NCBI GenBank assembly: GCA_034440635.1
Contig: JAOTON010002243.1
Location: 784,501 to 848,500, forward strand
Length of the DNA stretch: 64,000 nucleotides
Source of the DNA: Lepas anatifera
Lineage: Eukaryota > Arthropoda > Thecostraca > Lepadidae
Direction of reading: 5' to 3'
Below are positions 1-9,502 of this stretch, piece after piece; the first letter of the stretch is position 1, and each line of letters begins with the position of its first letter. A program made the translations under genes and the position numbers. Below the pieces are notes generated by a model, which worked only from the letters and a program-made list of their open reading frames with translations, was not told the origin of the DNA and did not search any database.

Positions 1-2
1 CA

Positions 3-118
3 GATTCATCTTCTCTAGACCTCAGTGCGTCTGACGGATTCATCTTCTCTAGACCTCAGTGCGTCTGACGGATTCATCTGCTCTAGACCTCAGTGCGTCT
101 GACGGATTCATCTGCTCT
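3..118. repeat. 34-bp minisatellite, about 3.4 units
   Basis: Direct repeats of a 34-bp unit beginning GATTCATCT and ending GTCTGACG occupy 3-36, 37-70 and 71-104, with a partial unit to 118. The third and fourth units share a T-to-G change (ATCTGCTC). The array is cut by the window start, so total length is unknown. A short ORF reading through it is a by-product. Confidence 0.95.
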
Positions 119-1205
119 CAGCCCTCGCTCTCGCCCAGGCGCGTTGTTCCTGCTCTCGCCCAGCAACAACACGACTCCTGGGGTCTTCGGGCCGGAACAC
201 TGTCTTTCAAACCGAAGAGGTTCAAAGCAAATTATGTGTAACATAAACATATATGCACTGGTCCATGTATGATCAAGGTGGGCTATCATTCAAACGGAAG
301 ACGTTCTTTTACAGCGAACACCTGGCATACATATACTGAAAGCTGGTCTTATAGGGCCCCCCTCCAAATTATGTCAAGGTTTTTATGACGTCTCCTATCC
401 TGACCCAGCAACAAGACACAATTCTAACTGTTGCACAAACGCCGTAATTGTGAACAAACAAACGAAAATCCAAACGAGAAACATGGTCGAAATGTGTGCT
501 TTCTTCCTGTAATCTCAGCAAACTTCAAGGCATCGACCTCCCTATCCATCCTTCGCATCCTCTCCCACTCATCCTTCGTAGATGGCTGTTGAAAGTAACG
601 TGCGGTACGAAACGCCATGTGTCTTGATTTTTCCTTGGATAATGAGCATGCAGCTGAAAACAGAAGATAAACGGTGTCTGAAACCATTATTATTGCCAAA
701 CTACATAATGACCCTTCTTGACGCTGTGATTATCAGGTGGGTGAAATGTGGGGGAGGCAGGGGCAGGGTGAGAAGAATCCTGTCGCGTGCCGGCACCAGC
801 GAGCCCGGTATGACAGATGATGGCAAATTGTGGCCAAATGAGCGGGTGGCGCGACTAGAGGAGGCGGCGGGTCCCGGCGGCCGCTGGTGCAGGGCTGGCG
901 CCGGCCGGCGGCGGCGACCGCAGCACGATGGAACACCAGCTGGCGTGTCAGGAGGCCACTCCGGCTGCGCCGATTGGGCCCGAATCATCCACTCCTGTGT
1001 ACAAGATGCGTTCTGAAAGGTGTGCGTGGCTTTAGGACAGGTACTGTGCGAGGCTTGCATGGTCATAGCGAGGCAGCTGCGGATCGAAATATTTCAACTG
1101 AATGATTTTACAGCAGCATTGCGTTCGCGTTCTGCTGTATTCAGCGTGAAGCGGAGGAGACCTGAGCCTCCGTGAAAGGCTGCATTAGGTGGGAGTATGC
1201 TTGAT
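119..1205. other. No recognised gene; GC-rich patch
   Basis: I see no recognisable gene, repeat family or RNA here. About 760-990 is GC-rich with several overlapping open frames on both strands. None shows a domain, and their mutual overlap suggests composition rather than coding. Confidence 0.5.
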
Positions 1206-1799
1206 TAGGGGAAAGTGGGGGGTCATGGACACCGTGGGTAAGATGGACACCCCCTGTTTGCGACGAACTGACAGCGCCACGACCGGCAAAGCGCGTAATA
1301 CGCTTCCTTTTGGCGCGCGTCGGTCGCAGAGCAACGTTGGGTCCGGTGAGCTCTGTAGGTTTGATACGACTTTCAAAAAAGTAAAAGCTGCGGCTCATGT
1401 GGTATTTTTACTATCGAATTCGTAAGACCATTGCGTGGATGTTTCTATAGATACTTTGTTGGTATTACGTAATATGGCTCTTCAAGATGTGACATTTTGT
1501 TCACCGCAGGCGCTGACTGTGTAACCACAATGGCGTCCGATTCATGTCCAAGTTTGTTTAGGAAGAGCAAAGTGGGGTAAGACGGACACCACGTGTGGGG
1601 CAAGATAGACATGGTGACCATGTTACCCCCGCACAAAAGCATATTTAATTTTATATAATATAAGCTCAAATAAATACATTTATCAAGGGTTTTGGGGTCC
1701 AGCGATACACCTGAGCGGAGGCGGATTTGGCTGATGGTTTGGGGAGGGGGGTGGGGGGGTGGAGACATAGGGCCCGAAATGCTGGAGAACATATAATTA

Positions 1800-2110
1800 A
1801 ATTTGGGGGTCATCCAGGGTCAGGTGTAACCCTCGACCCGGAGCGCCCCCTGAAATGGTCACAGTGCCCCCTGAGAGATTGATGGCCCCCTAAAGTGTCG
1901 CTTCCAACCCCTCCCCTCAGGAGCGGGGAGGGGCGCTCTGAGCCCTGCGAGAGGATTTGGCGCCCACCTGATCGGTTTTGCGTTCCAAAAGTGGCACCCC
2001 TGGCAGGCGCGCACCCATGATTTTTATTGGGGGGAGCAGCTGACGAAATGGGGCAGCAGGCCGGTGGAGGGGCGGATTTTGCCTCAGGGGGCACTCTTGT
2101 TTTTATATAA
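1800..2110. repeat. GGGGGC/GCCCCC-rich repeat fragment
   Basis: G/C-run-rich sequence of the dispersed kind that recurs at 2456-2900, 4540-4620, 14400-14930 and 48811-50150. It holds no recognisable protein motif and is best seen as decayed repeat inside the 1206-3295 element. Confidence 0.4.
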
Positions 2111-2129
2111 ACTTTGTCCAACTTGTTCC

Positions 2130-2455
2130 CAGTACGACTGCTGGAGTTGGAGTCTCACTAACGTCCTCAAGGGACTTGTCACGGAGACCCCGACCCCACA
2201 ATCCGAACGAGTAACTCCCTCAATGAAGGGACAATTTTGAAGCCAAAGTTTAACGTCCCACAAAGCACAGGGACGGCCGCCCCGCTCAGGTCACCCTCTC
2301 ATCAGTCGGTTGCCAGCCGACCTACGTCGGGCAAACTATTGAGCGCCGGAGCGTCTCAGGGGAACCGATCCCAAGCCTGGACATGCACTGCCACTGCATG
2401 CTTCTGAGCAGCGGGCCGGAGCCCAACGCTCTACCAACTGAGCTACCGGGGCGGC
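2130..2455 (-). mobile_element. tRNA-derived SINE, family 1, copy 1
   Basis: On the minus strand the element starts with a tRNA-like head containing an A box (GGTAGCTCAGTTGGTAGAGC, 2428-2447). A body follows with GACGTTAAACTTTGGCTTC near 2240-2258 and a tail containing AAGTCCCTTGA near 2170-2180. A plus-strand copy at about 35100-35420 shares head, body and tail in the same order. This defines a dispersed ~320-bp family transcribed, if at all, by RNA polymerase III. The B box is poorly kept. Confidence 0.8.
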
Positions 2456-2900
2456 CAATTTTCCCCAAAGTGCGGCCGATGTTCACCCAAAGGGCGGCCA
2501 ATTTTCGCATCCTGGGGGGAGGGGGGGTGAAAGCGGTGAATTGTTTGTTCTACAGACCTATAGTAAATTGTTTTAGGGGGCGGTGTGTTGGGTGCAGGGG
2601 CAGCAGTCAGTGTAGAGGGGCGGCATGTTGGGTGCAGGGACGGCAGTCAGCGTAGCACTGCCTCTAAAAGTCAGGTGAAGGCTCATCCTTTCCCTCGAAG
2701 GGCGCCTTCGGCGCCCCATATGGATGGGGCCGGCACTTTGGAGCCAAAGCGCTTGGGGCGGCCGATACCGCATCTCCCCCTGGGTGTGCGCCCGCCCCTG
2801 GCCCGGATGGCGCCCCCCCGACAGGGTGCCCCGCCCCCTGATCGGCGATCGTGGATCAACCTATGCACAGCTCCACGACAGCCCTTGATACTTTAATCCT
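2456..2900. repeat. G/C-rich repeat debris with a two-unit tandem
   Basis: At 2578-2655 a roughly 40-bp unit (GGGCGGYRTGTTGGGTGCAG) occurs twice in tandem. The rest is G/C-run-rich like 1800-2110. No gene is supported. Confidence 0.45.
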
Positions 2901-3295
2901 CCGTCATAAAAAATCAGAGAAGGCATGACCCCCTTTGACCCTTTGTCGAAAAAAAGTAAGAAAATGCCCTCTTTCCCGCAGCGGACGACAGTCGCCTAGT
3001 GGGTGAATGCAGATGGAAATGTTCAAGGCCTGGCTCGATCACTTTGTTCACATTGTCCATCTTTCCCCATGGGGTAACCATGTTACCCCACTAGGTGGGG
3101 TGAAATTGACTTTTGCTACTTTTTATAAATTTTACGCAAATTTTAATATGATAATAACAGACTCATAGCTGCTCGCACAGCGGTAGAAAATGTCTGAGGT
3201 ATCTCTACAGCAAAAAATAGGAACGAAGCAAGCTCATTAAGTCATCGAAAACTCACACCATCGTTACGGTGTCCGTGACCCCCCACTTTCCCCTA

Positions 3296-4522
3296 CTTGG
3301 CACTCACCGGGTCTGCGTTGTGGGCACTTCGATAACTTCAATCGATGACGATTATCACAGTCATTATCGACTATCACGGTTTCCAATATGCGATAGTCCA
3401 TTATCTATCATCGAAATCACGTTATCAAAGCCGCTGAGTTTGGTCAATAGATAACAATAGCTTTTTATACATCTTTAATAATATGTTCTCTTATGGAATG
3501 TGATGAATATGTGATGAAATCAGGGGTACCTTGAAAACAAATTGTAAGAAAACCAGACGCGTTTCAAACTAGTGCTGAGGCTTCAACCTTCTGTACAAAC
3601 GTAACTATTCCGTTGTCCTCAAGCCATTGTTGCGAGAGGAGTTGAATTTGGGTTGTAGTTGCCCATATTCACTCGTATTTACAATGTGCGAGGACAATAT
3701 TCAACATATATCTAAAACAGCTTAATCTTATTTTAAAAACGCTGAAACCTACGACGAAATTTCGAGGACATCCTGAGCGTTTGGCGCAACACAGGCTCTC
3801 AAACAAGGTTTGGCAGCCTTTCCCAGGATGAGGGGTTTCTGTTGAACACAGCTCTTTACCCTGGAGAGAGTGTGTCAATCATGAGAGCCTCTAGCCTCAG
3901 GGAGGCCGACACAAACTTGAGCCTTGCTGTCTCCTTCCATAGGCTTGATAGCTGTCTCAAAGCTTCATATCGATCACGGTGGTACTTGGAAAGCGACTGT
4001 ATTTTTGTGAGCTTTAAAAACAAATACAAATATAAGGAAATGAGAGAGAAACTGCATAATGCAGAGGAATCCTGGAGCGAGGGGGGGTGATGACCTAGGC
4101 AAGGGCAGCCAGGAGAAGAGCTTTGGGGTGGTGGCAGACCTGGTCACTGAGCCTGCCATCACACGCCCCACCGTCCACATCAGAGGAGCTGAGGAATTCC
4201 AGGCACGGTTGTCCTGAGAAATGGCCAAGAGGACCATGAAAAAGAGCCTCTTTCTCGACCGCTGCAGTGATGTGTTAGCGATCTTGTTCAAGTGCAACAA
4301 CAAGACCATCCTCATCTCGGTTGCAGTAGTGAGGGTGCGCTCAATGGATTACCTCAAAAGAAGCACCCTTTTACGAATTTGGTATTGCTGGAGGGCGGCT
4401 TGTACCTATTCCAGTTTAAGATAACAGAACAGGAAGAAAGAAGCCTTGCCTAGAGGGAACTAAGTGAGGGGATTCAAGAGAAGATCTGTGGCGTGTTGGT
4501 CTGTTTTTTAGCTACATCCAAT
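3296..4522. other. No recognised gene; ATCGATA-rich stretch
   Basis: About 3325-3460 is dense in TTATCG/CGATAA words, giving weak local inverted repeats. The remainder shows no domain, RNA or repeat family that I recognise. Confidence 0.4.
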
Positions 4523-4668
4523 CAGTGGCGGCGGATGCTCTTTTCGGATGGGGGCAAACATTTTTCCAGGGGGCCCCCTTGACGATGGGCCCCCTCGGCA
4601 GCAAAGGCCCCCCTAAAAACTGCAATGGATTGGTTGGATCTTGCTGCCTGAGGTCAGAGGCATAAACG

Positions 4669-4804
4669 TAGGGGTGGATCCAGGGGGGCTGAGGGGGCTT
4701 CAGCCCTCCTTTGCACCATTTTCACCATTTTTCGCCCTATTCCCCTTTTTCGCCATTTTTCAAAGCTCAGCCACTCCCCTAGCAAAATCCTGGTTCCGCT
4801 CCTG
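4669..4804. mobile_element. 136-bp hAT-type MITE
   Basis: The ends TAGGGGTGGATCCAGG (left) and the inverse of CCTGGTTCCGCTCCTG (right) pair at about 12 of 16 positions. The 8-bp flanks CATAAACG (4661-4668) and CATAAGCG (4805-4812) differ at one base, giving a hAT-style target duplication. It is too short to code. It lies immediately beside the LINE endonuclease fragment. Confidence 0.7.
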
Positions 4805-5074
4805 CATAAGCGTCACAAATGGTAAAAGTTGTATTTGGCCCAGTACAAAAATGGCTATTTTCTCCCTGCTGTATAGTTGGCCCGTGTAAAAAATGGTTTT
4901 GCCTTCCCATTCGATTTTCCACACGATCTCGGATTCCAAACTGGAATATGTTTCCTGTAGTGCAGCAAAATAGGCAGCGTATTTAACATGTATATGTCGA
5001 AATATGGATCTGCGTTTCATAGGTTCACGTAAGCCTCGGACATTGAACGTCAAAGCTTTAAGCTCTAGCGTCAC
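4805..5074 (-). pseudogene. LINE endonuclease N-terminus (L1/Tx1-like), truncated
   Basis: The minus-strand reading begins near 5074 and carries the opening of an apurinic-like (exonuclease-endonuclease-phosphatase) domain. LTFNVRGLREPMKRRSIFRH gives the conserved NVRGL, and a LQET motif supplies the expected catalytic Glu; then come a W-x-x-EW segment and an IAIF strand resembling the family's GVAILF. Such domains nick target DNA for target-primed reverse transcription. Only about 80 residues of a domain that is usually over 200 remain, with no RT downstream. The hAT MITE at 4669-4804 abuts its truncated end. L1/Tx1 affinity is my recognition from motif spacing, not a search result. Confidence 0.7.
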
Positions 5075-5509
5075 GTTAGGAGTTTAACAAAATTATAATA
5101 ACGGTACAACAACGGCCTTCCGAGGCAAATAGTTCTTCTTTTAAAAAGTTGTCAGGGCCTTAGCCTGCTGGTGCGCCGTGACCGGTATCACGTGACTCCT
5201 GTGACCAATCAGGCGCCGAGGGTGCCACCAGCGGTGTTTGGCGGCAGGGCCGGGCAGTGACGATCCGGGGCTGGTGAATACAGGATAGAGCTCATCTACG
5301 CCTTTACAAAAGTGAATGCTGTTTGTTCGTATGCATATACATAATAAAACATGGTAGGTAACACGAATTATTATATTCTGAGTATTTTTTTGCAAAATTC
5401 CGTCTCCCGCAGAATAAGAACTGGGGGCGCTTTGATGCTGTCGTCTATGTCGGCACAGAAAAACGCAAATGATAGGCATTCTGACTTGAGCACATACAAG
5501 ACCAGGCTT

Positions 5510-6175
5510 GGGGCCTTGAGACACAGCTCGGGGGCCCCCTGAGACCAAGCTTGGGGGCTCCTAGAGATCAAGCTCGAATGCCCCCGAGTCCAAGCTCGGG
5601 GGCCTCTGAGACCAAGCTTGGCGGCCTCTGAAACCAAGCTTGGAGGCCCCTGAAACCAAGCTAAAGGTCCCTTAAGATCATTATCGGGGGCCCTTAGACC
5701 AATCTGGGAAGCCCCCTTATACCAATCTTGGGGGCCCTGAGACCAATCTCGGAACCCCCATGAGGTCATGATCGGGAGCCCCCTGAGACTAAGCTTGGAG
5801 GGCCCCTGAGACCAAGCTCGGGACCCCCTTAGACAAGCTCCGGAGCCCCCGAGACCGAGCTCGGGGGCTCCCTTAAGGCCAAGCTTGGGTGCCCTGAGAC
5901 CAGCCTTGGGGGCCCCTTAGACCAAGCTTGGGGATTCCTGAGACGAAGCTCAGGGGGGGCGAGGAACAGCTCGGTGGCCCCTGAGGCAGAGTGGGGGCCC
6001 TGATACCAGGCTCGGGGGCCCTTTAGACCAATATCTGGGCCCCCTGAGACCAGGCCCGGGGGCCCCTTAAGGCTAAGCTTGGGGCCCCTAAAGGCCAAAC
6101 TAGAGGGTCCCGAGCCCAAGCTAGAGGGCCCCGAGCCCAAGCTCAGGGCCCCTGAGATAAAGCTCGGACACTGTC
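5510..6175. repeat. Degenerate 23-25-bp minisatellite (CCCTGAGACCAAGCTTGGGG)
   Basis: More than 20 imperfect units of the type GGCCCCTGAGACCAAGCTYG run through this region. Many units contain AAGCTTGGGG or AAGCTCGGGG and GGGCCCC palindromic words. The long minus-strand open frames here are repetitive (GP, S and W rich) and reflect the array. It lies inside the hAT-like element 4523-6330. Confidence 0.9.
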
Positions 6176-6330
6176 CAAATCGAGAAACTGTTGAGGGCTC
6201 AGTCAGGTCGTTCATGAACTTTCAGAAAGGAACCAAGCTAAAATTGTGCATTTTTCCAGGGGCTCCCTCTGATAATTTTTTTTTGGGGGGGGGTACTGCT
6301 CCACTTGCCCCCCTTTATCCGCCACCACTG

Positions 6331-7099
6331 CATCCACTCCCATCACGTCATACCGTCCACAACAGGAAAGCCAGGGAGATTGGTTCGCGTTTATGTAGCA
6401 AGATGTAGGGGTCCGGGGAGGAGTCTCTTCTCTACGGTAGATGGAACTGTTAACTTCATGGGCGTAGCCACCACTAGGGACACTAGGGACAGTGTCCCTA
6501 CAAGTTTGAGTCCCCCGAAAACTTGTAGGGAATGTCCCTACAAGTTTTGAAGACCGGGAAAGATATGACAACCGCAATATGTTAACTTTCCAATACATCG
6601 TCCAATTGTAAATACCTACTTCTCACGTGTGCAATTTCGGGCATCGTCATTCGTACCAAAGATATTAAACATAATGATTTTATAACCTTTGATTTTATTT
6701 TTCCTAATTTACCAAATCTGTCCCCATTTCTGTACCCTATAAGAAATAGGAGTGATGTTAACAAAACAAGCACTCCACCGGGGTCCGGCGCCACCTTTGC
6801 CCCACGGGGGGCATCGATGGCCCCCTCTAACTCCAAAATATGGGGCTGGCGTTAAACTGAAAAGTACATACATTGGAAATCCCTTGTGAATTCAGCAAGG
6901 TTTTATCTTGCATGCGTTTAAGCGCTCGGGTCAATATTTTGACCTTCAGAGATCAAGTTGGGTCACGATAGGCTATGTATTTCTACTAACATATGAAATG
7001 CTTAGGAAAACTGAGCACAGCTTTTATGCCATTAGAGCCATTGAGGTCTGGCAACTACATTCCATAAGAAAATTCCAGGACTTTCTCCGCTGTGTGGAA
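6331..7099. repeat. Repeat debris with GGCGTAGCCAYCACT fragment
   Basis: At 6459-6555 a fragment starting GGGCGTAGCCACCACTAGGG contains three copies of the word GTCCCTACAAG or its inverse. An inverted relative (TGTCCCTACAAGTTC to GGCTACGCC) lies at 13346-13384. No gene is supported elsewhere in this stretch. Confidence 0.45.
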
Positions 7100-8930
7100 C
7101 ATAATGCAATACCGACAGTGGTTTGACCTCCAGAGGGCACCTATTGACCTGACATGACCTGAGGTCACGAAAGGTCAGAAAGTGACCTTCTCGAATATCA
7201 AATGAAAGCCAGTGCCGAAACATACATGATGACGTCTAATTCAGTGCTCTAGCTTAATTAGGTCAACAGTTATGGTCAAAATACTGTTTTTGATGTCTGG
7301 TGACCTCAGATGACCTCAGATATGAAATAGAAAATATTAACCCTGGAATCCGTGAAAAGGTTGCTGAGAATGCCTTTGTGAGAAATTTGAAAACTTGCAA
7401 TCATTTTTGTGACTTTTAGACCAAAAGACAGCTTTTCGCCATGCCTTTTTATGGGGGTCTCACCTCGTGGCCTGACCTCAGGTCACCAAATCAAAAAATC
7501 ATGGATATATTTATTTTAGATTCTGGAGAGGCCATCAAGTGAAGAAAATTTGAAATCAATTGGCCAAGAAATGTAGCTATGCTAGAGCTCGAAAATTGAA
7601 GTGAGGTGAACTTGTTTGACCTCGCCTGGTGATCTGACTTAGTGTGGCCCCGGGGTAAACAATTTCAAGGATAGTGGGGAACAATATCAGATGAAAAACC
7701 TTAGGGGGCTATCTATCGGCCCCCCGTGTGGCGATGGTTAAGAAGCTACGTTCTTTCACCAGCGCTGATTCCAGTAAAGGCGGAAAAATACTCCAGCTGC
7801 AAGCTGATCTCCGTGAATAGGATTGGTCACCATGACAACGTCGGATTGTTAGTTCCCGCCAGGGTGGGGTGGAGGGGGGGCTGTGTTTGAAAAACCCTTG
7901 GGTTGCTCCAGGAGCACGAAAAATGGTGACGCGAAGCGCTGCCGTACTTAGCACACCTTATCCATGATCGATTCCGCAACCTTCCCCAAAATTTTAAGGT
8001 TGGGACATCTCAGGTCAGGTTACCAGTAAATGTCAAGCTACTTCACCTCAAAAAATGTTTAAGGTGGCCTAAGTAAGAAAAGGGCGAATCTATCGAATTG
8101 AAGCGCATACCACATAAAAGGCCCGCCGAGTACTACAACTAATTTCGGAATTTTTCAGATCGTAGACCTAGGGGCAGGTACGGATAATGACCTTTCGATC
8201 GAAAATGTGTGAGGAAAACGTACATTGGCCGAAAAATTGAATTAATTTTGTAGATACTGCGTGTAATACCTTAGTATTGTTCAGAACACAGTATCCCAGG
8301 CCCCTTTAAAGGTTCATGCAGCAAGTTTGAACCTGTGACCTTAGAGGTCATCTGGGGCTATCAACTGAAAGTTTTTCGGACTTGAGTTAATAACTTTGCA
8401 CAAAATGATGAAAAATCTTTTATTTTCATATCATTACGTTTAGAATGTTATTGCGAGTCGATTCATACGCATATTGATTATGCTAGGCTAGATGGTGACC
8501 TTGACAATGCCTTAGTTCAGGCCTTTTTATGTTTTGACCTAGTACAATAATATTATACATCATCAAATTGGCTGTAACGAGAGAAAGTGAACTATGCATA
8601 AAATGATTCTAACTCAATTCTGTCAGACGCTAGAGTTCATTAACTCTTCTGTATCATGCTAATTTCTTTGACCTGACATGACCTCAATATTGACCTCAGC
8701 CAAAAAGTGACGAGAGTGATGTAAGAGCCAAGCCAATAGAGCCAAAAGAGCCTAGAGTGATGTAGTTTCGTCATGAATTTCAACGGGCTATTCACCTGCT
8801 TTCGAGTTTTTTCGCTATCCTGTATAAAAGTCGAGTTCCGAGGGGATTGTTTGGACACCCCCTACCAGGGCAAAGGTGGCTCGGAGGCTCACCGGGGCGT
8901 GGGTAATCGCTTGGTCAGCTGTGAGTCAGG
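7100..8930. mobile_element. Family A (TGACCT-rich) element(s), decayed long copy
   Basis: This region shares with 26060-26790 the run ACGAAAGGTCAGAAAGTGAC and its following ~120 bases. Its end (AAAGGTGGCTCGGAGGCTCACCG, 8873-8895) resembles the GAAGGTGGCTCAGACC terminus of better family A copies. AGGTCA/TGACCT half-sites are dense (7140-7180, 7308-7320, 7466-7490, 8010-8040, 8668-8700). A second family-A-like start may lie near 7848. No transposase is seen and boundaries are approximate. Confidence 0.5.
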
Positions 8931-9198
8931 TGTGGTTGGTGTTGCTGGTCAAAACAGTCGCACTTTTACTTAAGCTCCCATTAAATTGCATCAATAAGAA
9001 TACCAAAAACAAGGAATGGAAATCGAGACCAAGATAACTACCCCGGTCTGCGACCTGGGCTAACGCCCCACCGGCGCAGGAGGGCCGCGTGACAATGTGC
9101 TGAAAGCAAACCATATTTATTTCTTAATTTGTCTATTCATAAGCCTGTAGGACAGTGTTATTCTTTTGTTTGAAATAACTTATAAAAAGCACGCAGTC

Positions 9199-9277
9199 AA
9201 CCCCAGATTCGAACCAAGCTCCCCTAATCACGAGTCAGCTCCTCTAACAACTAGACCACTGCGGCACGCTGCACCGA
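9199..9277 (-). repeat. tRNA-like sequence (SINE head or tRNA relic)
   Basis: The minus strand reads GCCGCAGTGGTCTAGTTGTT (A-box region) and, further on, GGTTCGAATCT (B box), at spacing typical of a tRNA. The acceptor ends do not pair convincingly and there is no obvious anticodon stem. I call it a tRNA-derived repeat rather than a tRNA gene. Confidence 0.6.
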
Positions 9278-9502
9278 CTCCCACTAGCCCTACACCCGTG
9301 ACCCGTCAGGAGGTCACAGGCCGGTATCACTTAATCAAAACTATGATCGTGACGCCGGGTGCTGTGTTAGTACAGAAAAAGGCATGATGTAAAGCTATTT
9401 CTAGAAGACGAACGAAACGTTATGTTGGCCTAGAATTACTTCTATCGGCGACCCAGGATCCTAAGTTAGCTTCATGCCAAATTTAATCCCCTTCCATTCG
9501 TT

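Larger units (their letters stand above)
1206..3295. mobile_element. TA-flanked inverted-repeat element (Tc1/mariner-like ends), non-autonomous
   Basis: The left end (1206-1235) starts TAGGGGAAAGTGGGGGGTCA and is the reverse complement, with one mismatch in 30 bases, of the right end (3266-3295). Subterminal motifs GGGGTAAGAYGGACACC (near 1573) and a related inverted copy (near 3047-3100) add a second, weaker inverted pair. TA at both outer ends fits the TA target duplication of Tc1/mariner-type transposons. No transposase is visible. The interior holds a minus-strand SINE (2130-2455) and G/C-rich repeat debris (1800-2110, 2456-2900). Superfamily is inferred from the ends only. Confidence 0.75.
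4523..6330. mobile_element. hAT-like DNA element with 8-bp target duplication
   Basis: The left end CAGTGGCGGCGGAT (4523-4536) is the inverse of the right end ATCCGCCACCACTG (6317-6330) with one mismatch. The flanks 4515-4522 (CATCCAAT) and 6331-6338 (CATCCACT) match at 7 of 8 bases, as expected of a hAT-type 8-bp target duplication. No transposase is visible. The interior carries a LINE endonuclease fragment, a nested hAT MITE and a long minisatellite (5510-6175), so the element is a composite. The mismatch in the duplication suggests some age. Confidence 0.65.

Noticed and set aside
701..1066. Overlapping frames in the GC-rich patch as a gene
   Set aside because: Several frames on both strands are open together because of composition; no domain is seen.
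5371..6215. Minus-strand frames rich in GP, SQ and W
   Set aside because: They reflect the 23-25-bp array, and unit length variation breaks any consistent protein repeat.
9199..9277. Functional tRNA gene on the minus strand
   Set aside because: A and B boxes are good, but the acceptor and anticodon stems do not pair well, so a tRNA-derived repeat is more likely.
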